A stretch of DNA of 8,920 nucleotides, taken from Hyphomicrobiales bacterium (lineage in GTDB: Bacteria; Pseudomonadota; Alphaproteobacteria; Rhizobiales; JAKIUO01). This document shows, one piece after another, positions 1 through 6,426 of the stretch. Below the pieces are notes generated by a model that was not told the origin of the DNA, did not search any database, and saw only the letters and a program-made list of their open reading frames with translations. The stretch's first letter is position 1. Each line of letters starts with the position of its first letter. The translations under genes and the position numbers were made by a program. The stretch covers positions 1 to 8,920 of the forward strand of contig JALXEI010000017.1 of the NCBI GenBank assembly GCA_027069645.1. The letters run 5' to 3'.

Positions 1-705
1 GGAGTGGCGTTCTTTTCATTGGAGATGTCCAATGTGCAATTGGTACAGCGGCTGATTTCGATGGAAGCAGAAATATCGGGAAGCAAACTCCGAAGTGGAC
101 AACTCGAAGATTATGAATGGACACAACTCAATGCCGTAATTGAAAAAATGAGCGAAGTGCCTATTTTTATTGATGACACGGCAGGGATTAATATTTTTGA
201 GTTGCGTGCAAAATGTCGGCGATTAAAAATGCAGCATGATATTCAGATGGTGGTGATTGATTACCTCCAATTGATGAGTGGCGGCGGTGACAACAAAGGG
301 AATCGGGAGCAAGAAATTAGCATGATTTCGAGAGGGTTGAAGAGTTTGGCAAAAGAGTTGAACGTGCCGGTGATTGCGTTGTCGCAATTGTCACGAAAGC
401 TGGAGGACCGGGCCAACAGGCGTCCGATGCTCTCCGATCTGCGCGACAGCGGCTCCATCGAGCAGGACGCCGATATTGTCATGTTTGTGCATCGCGAGGA
501 ATATTATCTCGATCTGGCCCGTCCTGATCCGGCCAGTGACGAATATGCCGAATGGTCATTGCGCAAGAACGAGGTGAGGGGCAAGGCGGAGGTGATTGTC
601 GCCAAACATCGCCACGGGCCGACAGGTTTTGCCGAATTGTATTTTGATGCCGGGGAATCGCGGTTCCATGACGGCGAAAAGGAAAATGACGGGGGATTGA
701 TCTGA
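1..705 (+). CDS. dnaB: Replicative DNA helicase, DnaB-type, 5'-truncated
   Basis: This is the C-terminal RecA-like ATPase domain of a DnaB-family hexameric helicase, which unwinds DNA at the replication fork. The reading frame is open from base 1, so the N-terminal domain and Walker A lie outside the window and the GTG at 4 is not the true start. Numbering from that Val, visible motifs are FSLEM (4-8), Walker B MVVIDYLQLM (82-91), the ALSQLSR motif (125-131), the DLRDSGSIEQDADIV motif (145-159) and the arginine-finger segment KHRHGPTG (201-208). The tail after about residue 220 is short and acidic. The stop overlaps the next start (TGATG), so it is translationally coupled to the initiator gene. 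The gene is a composite: residues 1 to about 130 are Bacteroidetes-like with about 43% GC, and the rest is proteobacterial-like with about 57% GC. The family call is secure; the integrity of the gene is not. Confidence 0.92.
   Translation, partial: GVAFFSLEMSNVQLVQRLISMEAEISGSKLRSGQLEDYEWTQLNAVIEKMSEVPIFIDDTAGINIFELRAKCRRLKMQHDIQMVVIDYLQLMSGGGDNKGNREQEISMISRGLKSLAKELNVPVIALSQLSRKLEDRANRRPMLSDLRDSGSIEQDADIVMFVHREEYYLDLARPDPASDEYAEWSLRKNEVRGKAEVIVAKHRHGPTGFAELYFDAGESRFHDGEKENDGGLI
385..410. other. Composition and taxonomic breakpoint inside the helicase gene
   Basis: Hand counting gives 154 G+C in bases 1-360 (43%) and 136 in bases 421-660 (57%). Codon choice changes at the same place: A/T-rich codons such as ATT, AAA and TTG dominate before it, and CTG, CGG, GCC and GAC after it. 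The protein before it carries signatures I associate with Bacteroidetes DnaB (MEAEISGSKLR, LEDYEWTQL, FELRAKCRRLKMQHDIQ). The protein after it is proteobacterial (SDLRDSGSIEQDADIVMF, VRGKAEVIVAKHRHGPTG). The switch falls at or just after the conserved ALSQLSR motif, where unrelated dnaB genes share short identical words. The frame is kept. Either an assembly chimera or a real recombination could explain it; I favour the assembly chimera because the segment reaches the window edge. Confidence 0.7.
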
Positions 706-1628
706 TGAGTTATGCGGTAATGGAGCAGATGCTCGATATTGACTGGGGCAATGACGGCCTTTTTCGAATGGCGATGATACTGGCCGATTATGCCGATGGT
801 CAGGGGCGCGGGATCTGGCCAAGCGTCGAGACGCTTGCAAAGCGTGTTTATCGCGACAGGCGCACCGTCCAGCGGCATTTGAAGCGGCTGCGGGATGCCG
901 GTGTCATTTTCGAGGTGGCCTCGAATGTGAAGAGCGTAATGTATCACATCAATATGCATATTGTGCGTTTGTTGCGCCGCGGGGTGGTGTCATTTGAAGA
1001 GCTGGTTTGCGGGCGGGTCGAGGTGCCGCGCGAGGATGAGCCGCAAATGGTGTTGCCGGGAATGGAGGCGCAAGGCGGTTCCTCGCCTCATTGTGCGCCG
1101 GTCGCGACAGCAATGTCATCCACGGGCGACAGCAATGTCACCCAAACAGGTCATAATAAAAATATACCAGGCGCTGGGCGCTTTGAGGTGGAATTAAGGG
1201 AAAAGATGATTGAAGCGGCCGGGGAGGCTGTCGATCCTGATCATGCGCATGGTTTGCGGGATATATCCGAAGCGCTGATGTGGATTGAAAACGGGGCCGA
1301 TATTGATCTGGATATCCTGCCTGTTATCGCGTCGCGGTCGCGGGGCAAGGGCGCGGCAGAGGTTTACAGCTGGAAATATTACCGGCGGGCTGTGCTGGCG
1401 GCGCTGGCCCGGCGCAAGACCGTTGTTGATCTTGATGACTATCGTCGCCGCAAGACCATGTCAGGCGGTGCCGGTGATGGTGTGAAGGCTCGGTCGGGAG
1501 AGGATACGGACGCGATCTGGCAGCGCAATTATCGCATCGCGGTCGAGACATATCGCGCCAGTGGCTGGTGGGATGATCAATTCGGGCCGTGTCCGGATGA
1601 TGATGATATTCGTGCCGTCTGTGCCTGA
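705..1628 (+). CDS. Winged-helix phage replication initiator (O-like)
   Basis: The 307-aa protein has an N-terminal winged helix-turn-helix of the HTH_36 type at about residues 35-82: IWPSVETLAKRVYRDRRTVQRHLKRLRDAGVI is the recognition unit and VMYHINMH the wing strand. A low-complexity linker (about 102-160, rich in Ser, Thr, Gly and Asn) leads to a second domain (about 165-235) containing LPVIASRSRGKGAAEVYSWKYYRRAV, a segment I associate with alphaproteobacterial phage DNA-binding proteins. The C-terminus is acidic (PDDDD, 298-301). This build, and the place directly after a DnaB helicase, fit an initiator that binds the phage origin and recruits the helicase. ATG at 705 overlaps the helicase stop (TGATG), which fixes the start. 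Its linker-coding DNA carries paired repeats and an AT-rich tract that look like the origin. A transcription regulator is the main alternative. I assign no gene symbol because it is not homologous enough to lambda O to name. Confidence 0.75.
   Translation: MSYAVMEQMLDIDWGNDGLFRMAMILADYADGQGRGIWPSVETLAKRVYRDRRTVQRHLKRLRDAGVIFEVASNVKSVMYHINMHIVRLLRRGVVSFEELVCGRVEVPREDEPQMVLPGMEAQGGSSPHCAPVATAMSSTGDSNVTQTGHNKNIPGAGRFEVELREKMIEAAGEAVDPDHAHGLRDISEALMWIENGADIDLDILPVIASRSRGKGAAEVYSWKYYRRAVLAALARRKTVVDLDDYRRRKTMSGGAGDGVKARSGEDTDAIWQRNYRIAVETYRASGWWDDQFGPCPDDDDIRAVCA
1104..1144 (+). repeat. Two iteron-like direct repeats within the initiator gene
   Basis: The 15-mer GCGACAGCAATGTCA occurs exactly at 1104-1118 and again at 1126-1140. 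Extending four bases (to 1122 and 1144) adds one mismatch and three matches. The repeat period is 22 bp, about two helical turns. Each copy contains a dyad, GACA-GCAA-TGTC. Because 22 is not a multiple of three, the copies are read in different frames (ATAMS at residues 134-138, GDSNVT at 141-146), so selection on the protein does not explain the identity. They look like binding sites for a dimeric initiator. Confidence 0.65.
1104..1166. other. Candidate phage replication origin (iterons plus AT-rich tract)
   Basis: Right after the two iteron-like repeats comes TCATAATAAAAATATA (1151-1166), 16 bases with a single C in an otherwise GC-rich gene, suitable as a DNA-unwinding element. In lambda, iterons with dyad symmetry and a flanking AT-rich stretch lie in the middle of the O gene and are bound by O itself. 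The same arrangement here, inside a winged-helix initiator gene beside a helicase gene, makes this the best origin candidate in the window. Only two clear repeats are present, against four in lambda; 1082-1096 is at best a very degenerate third. The origin role is inference. Confidence 0.5.
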
Positions 1629-1671
1629 CGGCGGCGATTGTTCTGGCAATTTGTTAAAAAGGGAGCGTGTC

Positions 1672-2283
1672 ATGAAGCGCAGGTCGGTTACATTGTGGGA
1701 TTTGATCATCTGGGCCTTTAGGGACCAAAAGGTGCATATTCTCAACGCTCATCAGGTTCGGCAGGGATATGGTCGCACGGCGACGGATATTGTCTGCTCG
1801 CATATGGAGCTTGGCACATTTGTGGATGGTGATGCGCCGCACGGGGCTTCGCTGCGATGCCATGAGGATGCCGAAGAGGTGCTGGCGGCGGTGATGCAGG
1901 CCTGTTCGTCATTTGATGATTACAGATTTGTGGTTGAGCATGCCGAAAGCGGGGCCGCGCCCTCGCTCGATATCAGCTATGTTCCGGCTAAAATTGTTCC
2001 CGTGTTGCGGAAAAACGGAAGGCCGTCAATCATTTACGACAAAAACCGCAATGCGATTGCCTGCGAGGTCGAGCGGGTCGGATATACGATTGATGAAAAG
2101 GTGTCTATTTACCGAGTCAAACAGGGGCAATATCGCCGTTTTGTCGCCCTTCTCGATGATATCAACAGGGTGTTGTCCACAGGGTCTATACAGGGGCGCA
2201 GGGTGCAAGGGCTGGGCGTTGTCAGGGAACCGTGGCGGTCAACTGACAGGCGGGTCAGGCCGAAAATGAAAGTGCTGGTTTGA
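1672..2283 (+). CDS. Phage protein of unknown function, between replication and late genes
   Basis: The 203-aa product is not one I can assign. I start it at ATG 1672 because GGGAG (1661-1665) sits six bases upstream and the sequence from MKRRSVTLWD onward looks native. In-frame starts further upstream would run into the end of the initiator gene. The protein opens with a short basic patch and an aromatic/hydrophobic helix (TLWDLIIWAFRDQ, 7-19), has a mixed central region and a strongly basic C-terminus (RRVQGLGVVREPW, 176-188; RRVRPKMK, 193-200), compatible with nucleic-acid binding. I see no metal-binding cysteine cluster, signal peptide or transmembrane segment. It lies 43 bp after the initiator gene, and its stop codon overlaps a predicted promoter that is followed by a terminator and the late genes. 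That position is where lambdoid phages carry the late antiterminator Q, but I see no sequence similarity to Q, so that role is only a hypothesis. Confidence 0.8.
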   Translation: MKRRSVTLWDLIIWAFRDQKVHILNAHQVRQGYGRTATDIVCSHMELGTFVDGDAPHGASLRCHEDAEEVLAAVMQACSSFDDYRFVVEHAESGAAPSLDISYVPAKIVPVLRKNGRPSIIYDKNRNAIACEVERVGYTIDEKVSIYRVKQGQYRRFVALLDDINRVLSTGSIQGRRVQGLGVVREPWRSTDRRVRPKMKVLV

Positions 2284-2299
2284 CAAAACGAAAAGTGCT
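2269..2299. repeat. Short direct repeat flanking the putative late promoter -35
   Basis: AAAGTGCT occurs at 2269-2276 and 2292-2299, 23 bp apart, on either side of the TTGACA box. The second copy is also part of a small inverted repeat, AAAAG-TG-CTTTT (2291-2302), in the promoter spacer. The spacing of about two helical turns suits a regulator binding site. The repeat is short enough that chance is possible. Confidence 0.3.
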
Positions 2300-2308
2300 T
2301 TTTACGCT
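2280..2308 (+). promoter_or_regulatory. Putative late promoter (sigma-70 type)
   Basis: A perfect -35 box TTGACA (2280-2285) overlaps the TGA stop of the 203-aa gene. After a 17-bp spacer, TACGCT (2303-2308) matches TATAAT at three positions, including the critical first two and last bases. Transcription would start near 2315. The nearest downstream genes are the HNH nuclease and terminase genes, but a terminator intervenes. The strong -35, exact spacing and intergenic place support it; the weak -10 lowers confidence. Confidence 0.45.
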
Positions 2309-2362
2309 ATGAAAAGATCGCCACAGGTCAATCGGAACAGGTTGGCATGGTGTTGGAATGAC

Positions 2363-2394
2363 AGGGCTTCGCTTGCAAGGGCGAGGCCCTTTTT
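2363..2394 (+). terminator. Intrinsic terminator ahead of the late genes
   Basis: A 10-bp stem, AGGGCTTCGC (2363-2372) with GCGAGGCCCT (2381-2390), contains one G-U pair and an 8-base loop (TTGCAAGG). It runs directly into TTTTT (2390-2394). This is a textbook rho-independent terminator. Combined with the promoter at 2280-2308 it would release an RNA of about 80 nt, so late genes would need read-through or antitermination. The HNH start codon lies only 13 bases after the T-run. Confidence 0.8.
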
Positions 2395-2407
2395 CGTCGG
2401 GGGTGTC

Positions 2408-2833
2408 ATGCCGAAATCTGCACCGATGTTCAGGCCACACGGGAAAAGCCGCAAGGCGCAGGTGGCAGAGCGAAAGAAAAGATATGATGATCGGCGCGAA
2501 AGTTCGGCGCGGCGCGGATATGGTGGCAAGTGGCGAAGGGCACGGCACCGGTTTCTGATGGATAATCCGCTGTGTGTCTGCTGTGAAAAAGACGGGCAGG
2601 TGAGTGAAGCGCGTGTTGTTGATCACATCATGCCGCATGGTGGTGATCTCAAGCTGTTCTGGAAAAGGTGGAACTGGCAGGCGCTGTGCAAGAGGTGCCA
2701 TGACGGGCGAAAGCAAAGTGTCGAGGCCTTATGGAAGATCGGACACGCCGATATTGGTTCGCTCTTCCTTGGGGCAGATGAGGTCAGGCGAGATGAATTC
2801 ATATCCGGTTATCAAAGGTTAAGGGCTGGTTAA
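2408..2833 (+). CDS. HNH endonuclease, phage packaging-associated
   Basis: This 141-aa protein is an HNH nuclease of the kind that sits beside cos and terminase genes in HK97-like phages; HK97 gp74 is the studied example and is needed with terminase for cos cleavage and packaging. The N-terminus is very basic (residues 12-48). Zinc ligands are C56 and C59 (PLCVCC) with C94 and C97. The HNH core is VVDHI (D72, H73), then NWQ (N89) and KRCH (H98), with the typical PHGGD and LFWKRWNW between them. ATG 2408 is chosen because GGGGG (2399-2403) precedes it at good spacing. An in-frame ATG at 2309 would place a terminator hairpin inside the coding region and add an unconserved-looking leader. A homing or defence HNH is possible, but the neighbours argue for packaging. 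Confidence 0.9.
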   Translation: MPKSAPMFRPHGKSRKAQVAERKKRYDDRRESSARRGYGGKWRRARHRFLMDNPLCVCCEKDGQVSEARVVDHIMPHGGDLKLFWKRWNWQALCKRCHDGRKQSVEALWKIGHADIGSLFLGADEVRRDEFISGYQRLRAG

Positions 2834-2961
2834 TCCCTAACAATCGGTTAAGGGGGGCGGGTCAAATCTCTGGCCTCCCCCTCCCCATAGACCGGCGAGT
2901 GAACTCTGAAAATATCGCCGCGAAATTGGGAAAAGTTTTTTTTGACCATGAGGTCCTTGTC
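2834..2961. other. Non-coding region with candidate cos site
   Basis: This stretch lies exactly between the HNH gene and the small terminase gene, where cos is found in HK97-like phages. It holds a G-tract GGGGGGCGGG (2852-2861), a C-tract CCTCCCCCTCCCC (2874-2886), and a 7-bp exact inverted repeat GGTCAAA (2860-2866) / TTTGACC (2941-2947). It also has an A4-G-T8 tract (2931-2943) that could be a bend or IHF-type site. I see no convincing gene in it; a short GTG-initiated frame from 2899 runs on into the terminase gene and is not supported. Cos identity is inferred from position and structure; the nick positions cannot be read from sequence alone. Confidence 0.5.
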
Positions 2962-2986
2962 ACCGGCATTTTGTGCCGGTTTTTTT
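2962..2986 (+). terminator. Intrinsic terminator just upstream of terS
   Basis: ACCGGCA (2962-2968) pairs with TGCCGGT (2974-2980) across a 5-base loop and is followed by seven T residues (2980-2986). It could end transcripts reading out of the HNH gene through the cos-like region. The terS ribosome-binding site begins three bases later, so the hairpin might also influence terS translation. For late expression through this point, read-through or antitermination would be needed. Confidence 0.7.
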
Positions 2987-2998
2987 GTGAGGTTTATC

Positions 2999-3538
2999 AT
3001 GTCCAGAGGGCGAAAGCCGATCCCGGCGGAGACACGCGAGAAAATGGGAAATCCGGGAAAGAGGAAGATCAACAAGGTTCCCGATCATGTGCCGGTGATT
3101 AGTGAAATTGCACCTGAGCTTTTGAAGGATGATGACGCGCTTGCGGTCTGGAACACGCTCTATCCGATGCTGGATAATCTGACATTCATCAAGGAGACGG
3201 ACAAGCCGTTGATGGGTCGCTATTGCGCGGCTTTCGCCGAGTGGGTGTCGGTGCGACGCAGCCTGATTGGTGAAGGGCACACCTATGAGACCAGTTCCAA
3301 TCATGGCGATATGAAGCGAAAGAACCCGCTGCACGACATTCGCATGGATCTGGAAAAACTGATCATCAAATATGAGGAAAAACTGGGTCTGACCCCGATT
3401 GACCGTCAGACCCTGCTCAACCGGATTGTTGCCAATGGTGGCAATCTGGAAGAGCTGCGCAAAAACGACATGGGGACAACGCCCGATTATTCGGATGACA
3501 GCCCGTTGGGCTTTGCCCTGCGCGCAAAGATGCATTGA
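2999..3538 (+). CDS. terS: Terminase small subunit, P27 family
   Basis: The 179-aa protein matches the P27 (Terminase_4) small-terminase pattern. It has a basic N-terminus MSRGRKPIP, then a helical region with WNTLYPMLDNLTFIKETDKPLMGRYCAAFAEW split by the usual acidic turn (residues 51-82). A central GHTYETSSNHGDMKRKNP segment (93-110) follows, then a helix DLEKLIIKYEEKLGLTPIDRQTL (117-139). The C-terminus is acidic to neutral. Small terminase recognises the packaging site and brings the large subunit to it; the candidate cos site is directly upstream. ATG 2999 has GAGG (2989-2992) six bases upstream. The upstream in-frame ATG at 2942 would read through the terminator hairpin and is rejected. 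It is separated from terL by six bases. The family is recognised from pattern memory, not a search. Confidence 0.85.
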   Translation: MSRGRKPIPAETREKMGNPGKRKINKVPDHVPVISEIAPELLKDDDALAVWNTLYPMLDNLTFIKETDKPLMGRYCAAFAEWVSVRRSLIGEGHTYETSSNHGDMKRKNPLHDIRMDLEKLIIKYEEKLGLTPIDRQTLLNRIVANGGNLEELRKNDMGTTPDYSDDSPLGFALRAKMH

Positions 3539-3544
3539 TGTGAC

Positions 3545-5239
3545 ATGGAATATGATTTCAAAGCAGCCCGCAAAAAGGCGAAAACTGTAAGAATCATCAA
3601 CGGCACCAAATATTATTATGACGAGGACCTTGCACAGGCTGTTGTCGATTTTTTCCCGCGTTTTTTGCGTCATGAAAAAGGAGCGCTGGCCGGAAAGCCA
3701 TTTGTTCTGGCACCCTGGATGGAACAGGTGGCACGAAAGGTTTACGGCTGGCGCGTATGGAAAACCGGGTTTCGGCGCTATCGCACGGTCTGGGTCGAGA
3801 TTGGCAGAAAAAATGCAAAAACGGATTTCGGTGGCGGGCTGGCCATATTCGAAATGATCGGCAAGCCGGTCCCGGGCGGCGAGTTCTATGCCATAGCAAC
3901 GGATGAGGATCAGGCGCGGATATTGTGGCAGCGCGCCTATGACATGATTCACGGCACGGATGATTTTCATCCGCTGCGCAAATATTTCTATCTGGTCAAG
4001 ACCTGTATCTGGCTGGGGGCAGTAAGGGCATCATTTCGATTTCTGACGGGATCAAAACGCGGCAAGCATGGCAAGCATCCCTCGGCGATGTTTGTTGACG
4101 AGGCGCACGAGGTTCAGGACGACACGGTTTATCGCGTCATTCATCAGGGCTCTGTGCAAAGCCCGGATTATATCGAGTGGATGTTCACAACGGCTGGCGA
4201 GCGGTCAGGCTTTGGCTGGCAGATGGCGCAAAAGGCCCGCAAGATCAGGGACGGGGTGATAAAGGACGAAACATTTCTGGTGGCGCTTTATTGCGCCGAT
4301 GATGATTGCGACCCGTTTGACGAGGAACAGTGGAAAAAGGCAAATCCGCTTTATGACAGTTCGCCCACATTGCGGACCTATCTGAAAAACGAGGCCGAGG
4401 AGGCCAAAACCTCCCCGCGCATATTGAGCTTTTTCAAGCGCTATCATCTGGGGCTGTGGACGGACAAAACATCGCCCTGGCTCGATATGGGGCGCTGGGA
4501 CGCTTGCGCTTCAGGCAACCGGCGCGACTGGCAGGAATTTGAAAAACAACTGGCCGGTCGGCCCTGTTATGGCGGGCTTGATCTGGCCTCGGTTACCGAT
4601 ATCACCTCTCTTGTATGGGTGTTTCCGCCCGATGATGATGAGGATATGGACAGCCGGGATTACGGGGGCAAGTGGAAAATTCTCTGTCGGTTCTGGGTGC
4701 CGGAAGAAAGCATTGCGCGGCGTCAGGGCGAGGGGATCGAATATGAAAAATGGGTCGCTTCCGGTGCGCTGAAGACCACAAGTGGCGATATCACCGATTA
4801 CAATGTCATCAAGGCGCAAATTCTGAAGGATATTGAGACATTCGACTATCAGGGGCTGGCATTTGACCGCTGGAACTCGTCACAGATGATTATCGATCTG
4901 GGTGACGAGATTGGTGAGGATGAAACCGGGTCGAACCGCCTTTACCGGTTTGGTCAGGGCTATCAGTCGATGAATACGCCGACCAGGGAACTGGAGCGGC
5001 TGGTGATTGGTGGCCTGCTCGATCACGGTCATCATCCGGTATTGCGCTGGATGGCAAACAATGTCTGCGTGGTCTCTGATGATGCGCAGAACTACAAGGT
5101 TTCAAAGAAGAGGTCAGCGGAAAAGATCGACGGCATTGTCTCGACCATCATGGGTCTGGGACTGGCCATGACGCCGCAGGATGATGATCGGCCCGCCGGG
5201 ACCTATCTCGATGACCAGACGGAGCTTGTGATATTATGA
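3545..5239 (+). CDS. terL: Terminase large subunit, Terminase_1 family
   Basis: The 564-aa protein is the packaging motor and nuclease. The ATPase half shows a Walker A variant VEIGRKNAKT (84-93), Walker B AMFVDEAHE (181-189; D185, E186) and the coupling motif FTTAG (214-218). The nuclease half starts at GGLDLASVTD (343-352), with D346 the likely first metal ligand. GLAFDRWN (437-444) supplies D441, and a late Asp near EKIDG (D529) is the probable third ligand. The length is normal for HK97-type large terminases. The first ATG after terS is used; the ribosome-binding site is weak, suggesting coupling to terS translation. The stop overlaps the portal start (ATGA). The Ala in RKNAKT where many relatives have Gly is unremarkable. 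It acts at the procapsid portal during DNA translocation. Confidence 0.95.
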   Translation: MEYDFKAARKKAKTVRIINGTKYYYDEDLAQAVVDFFPRFLRHEKGALAGKPFVLAPWMEQVARKVYGWRVWKTGFRRYRTVWVEIGRKNAKTDFGGGLAIFEMIGKPVPGGEFYAIATDEDQARILWQRAYDMIHGTDDFHPLRKYFYLVKTCIWLGAVRASFRFLTGSKRGKHGKHPSAMFVDEAHEVQDDTVYRVIHQGSVQSPDYIEWMFTTAGERSGFGWQMAQKARKIRDGVIKDETFLVALYCADDDCDPFDEEQWKKANPLYDSSPTLRTYLKNEAEEAKTSPRILSFFKRYHLGLWTDKTSPWLDMGRWDACASGNRRDWQEFEKQLAGRPCYGGLDLASVTDITSLVWVFPPDDDEDMDSRDYGGKWKILCRFWVPEESIARRQGEGIEYEKWVASGALKTTSGDITDYNVIKAQILKDIETFDYQGLAFDRWNSSQMIIDLGDEIGEDETGSNRLYRFGQGYQSMNTPTRELERLVIGGLLDHGHHPVLRWMANNVCVVSDDAQNYKVSKKRSAEKIDGIVSTIMGLGLAMTPQDDDRPAGTYLDDQTELVIL

Positions 5240-6426
5240 ATGCGCCTGTTTCGGATATGCACGAGTTTGACAGTATTTCAGACGCCATTGAGGCCATCGC
5301 CGGTGATCTTGGCGTGCGGGCCAATGTCTTGCAGGTGGCGGCGGCCCTGTGCGCCATGCGGGTGATATCTGAGGGCGTATCACAGGTGCCACTTCGTCTG
5401 TTCGAACCGGACGGTAATGGCGGGCGAAAAAAGATCACCGATCATCCGCTGTATGACCTGCTGGCCTTTCAGCCCAATGACTGGCAGACCAGTTTCGAGT
5501 TTCGCGAGCAGATGACAAATCATGCGGTGATTACCGGTAATGGCTATGCCTATATCAATCGTGTCAACGGCATTGTGAAGGAGCTGATCCCCTATGATAT
5601 CGGACAGGTGACGCCGCGTCACAAGGGGCGCTTCGAGCTGGAATATGAGTGCGTTGAAAATGGTCGCCGGATAACAAGAGCCGCGCGCGAGATATTTCAT
5701 TTAAAGGGGCCGGGGTGGGACAGCCGCAAGGCGCTGGACATTTCAAGGGTGGCGCGTGTGGTGATCGCCCTCACTGACAAGCTCCAGATGAGCCAGAAAC
5801 GGGTGCACGAACGCAATCGCAAACCGGACGGCATATTGTCCTATAGCGGCGCGAAGCTGAGCGAGGAAAAGCTGAACAAGACAAGAAAGGCCTGGAACGA
5901 GCGCTTCGGTCCGGATGGCGAGGGTGGTGTTGCCGTTCTGGAAGATGTCTGGAACTATATCGCCATGAGCCAGACCAGCGCCGATGCCCAGACCATTGAA
6001 AGCCGGGAATTCCAGATCAACGAGATGGCGCGCATATTCCGCGTTTTTCCGCAAATGCTCATGCAGGTGACCAACACCAGCACCTATGCAAGTGCGGAGC
6101 AGTTTTTCCAGGCCCATGTCAATCACACCCTGATGCCCTGGGTCATTCGCTGGGAACAGGTCATCCGTCGCGATCTCATCGGTCGCGGCGAAAATATCTA
6201 TGCCCGGCACAATATGAATGCGCTGATGCGCGGCACCATGAAGGATCGTAACGAATTTTATCGCGGCGGCATCGAGGCCGGGTGGATGACGCGGGCCGAT
6301 GCGCGCCAGCTTGAGGATATGAACCCCATTGAAGGGCTGGAAGAGCCTGTTTTGCCGCTCAATATGGGTCTGGTCAGCGATTTGTGGCAGCGTATCAAAC
6401 CAAAAAAGAAGGGGGCGGCAAAATGA
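5236..6426 (+). CDS. Portal protein, HK97 gp3-like
   Basis: The 396-aa protein is an HK97-type portal, which forms the dodecameric ring at one capsid vertex through which DNA passes. Family features are the early ALCAMRVISEGVSQVPLRLFE (38-57), HPLYDLLAFQPNDWQTSFEFRE (70-91), the GNGYAYI segment (101-107), a beta-rich stretch ending in EIFHLKG (152-158), and the long stem/crown helical part. That part includes QTSADAQTIESREFQINEMARIFRVFPQML (246-275) and YASAEQFFQAHVNHTLMPWV (284-303). The length is close to that of HK97 gp3. The start overlaps the terL stop (ATGA) and the stop overlaps the protease start (ATGA), so packaging and head genes are tightly coupled. Confidence 0.95.
   Translation: MNAPVSDMHEFDSISDAIEAIAGDLGVRANVLQVAAALCAMRVISEGVSQVPLRLFEPDGNGGRKKITDHPLYDLLAFQPNDWQTSFEFREQMTNHAVITGNGYAYINRVNGIVKELIPYDIGQVTPRHKGRFELEYECVENGRRITRAAREIFHLKGPGWDSRKALDISRVARVVIALTDKLQMSQKRVHERNRKPDGILSYSGAKLSEEKLNKTRKAWNERFGPDGEGGVAVLEDVWNYIAMSQTSADAQTIESREFQINEMARIFRVFPQMLMQVTNTSTYASAEQFFQAHVNHTLMPWVIRWEQVIRRDLIGRGENIYARHNMNALMRGTMKDRNEFYRGGIEAGWMTRADARQLEDMNPIEGLEEPVLPLNMGLVSDLWQRIKPKKKGAAK

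Noticed and set aside
1561..1671. Upstream extension of the 203-aa gene to GTG 1561
   Set aside because: It would overlap the initiator gene by about 70 bases; ATG 1672 has a clear GGGAG site.
2309..2407. Upstream extension of the HNH gene to ATG 2309
   Set aside because: The extension would translate through the terminator hairpin, lacks a ribosome-binding site and adds residues unlike the family; ATG 2408 has GGGGG at proper spacing.
2852..2886. G-tract/C-tract pair considered as an intrinsic terminator for the HNH gene
   Set aside because: The pairing is imperfect and no T-run follows; cos-like structure fits better, and a true terminator lies at 2962-2986.
2942..2975. A possible second promoter (TTGACC at 2942-2947) upstream of terS
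   Set aside because: No credible -10 box is found at 16-18 bp, and the transcript would start within or next to the terminator hairpin.
2960..3970. A 336-codon open frame on the minus strand opposite terS and the start of terL
   Set aside because: It lies entirely antisense to two well-recognised genes and the terS leader, shows no recognisable domain, and is explained by codon bias of the opposite strand.
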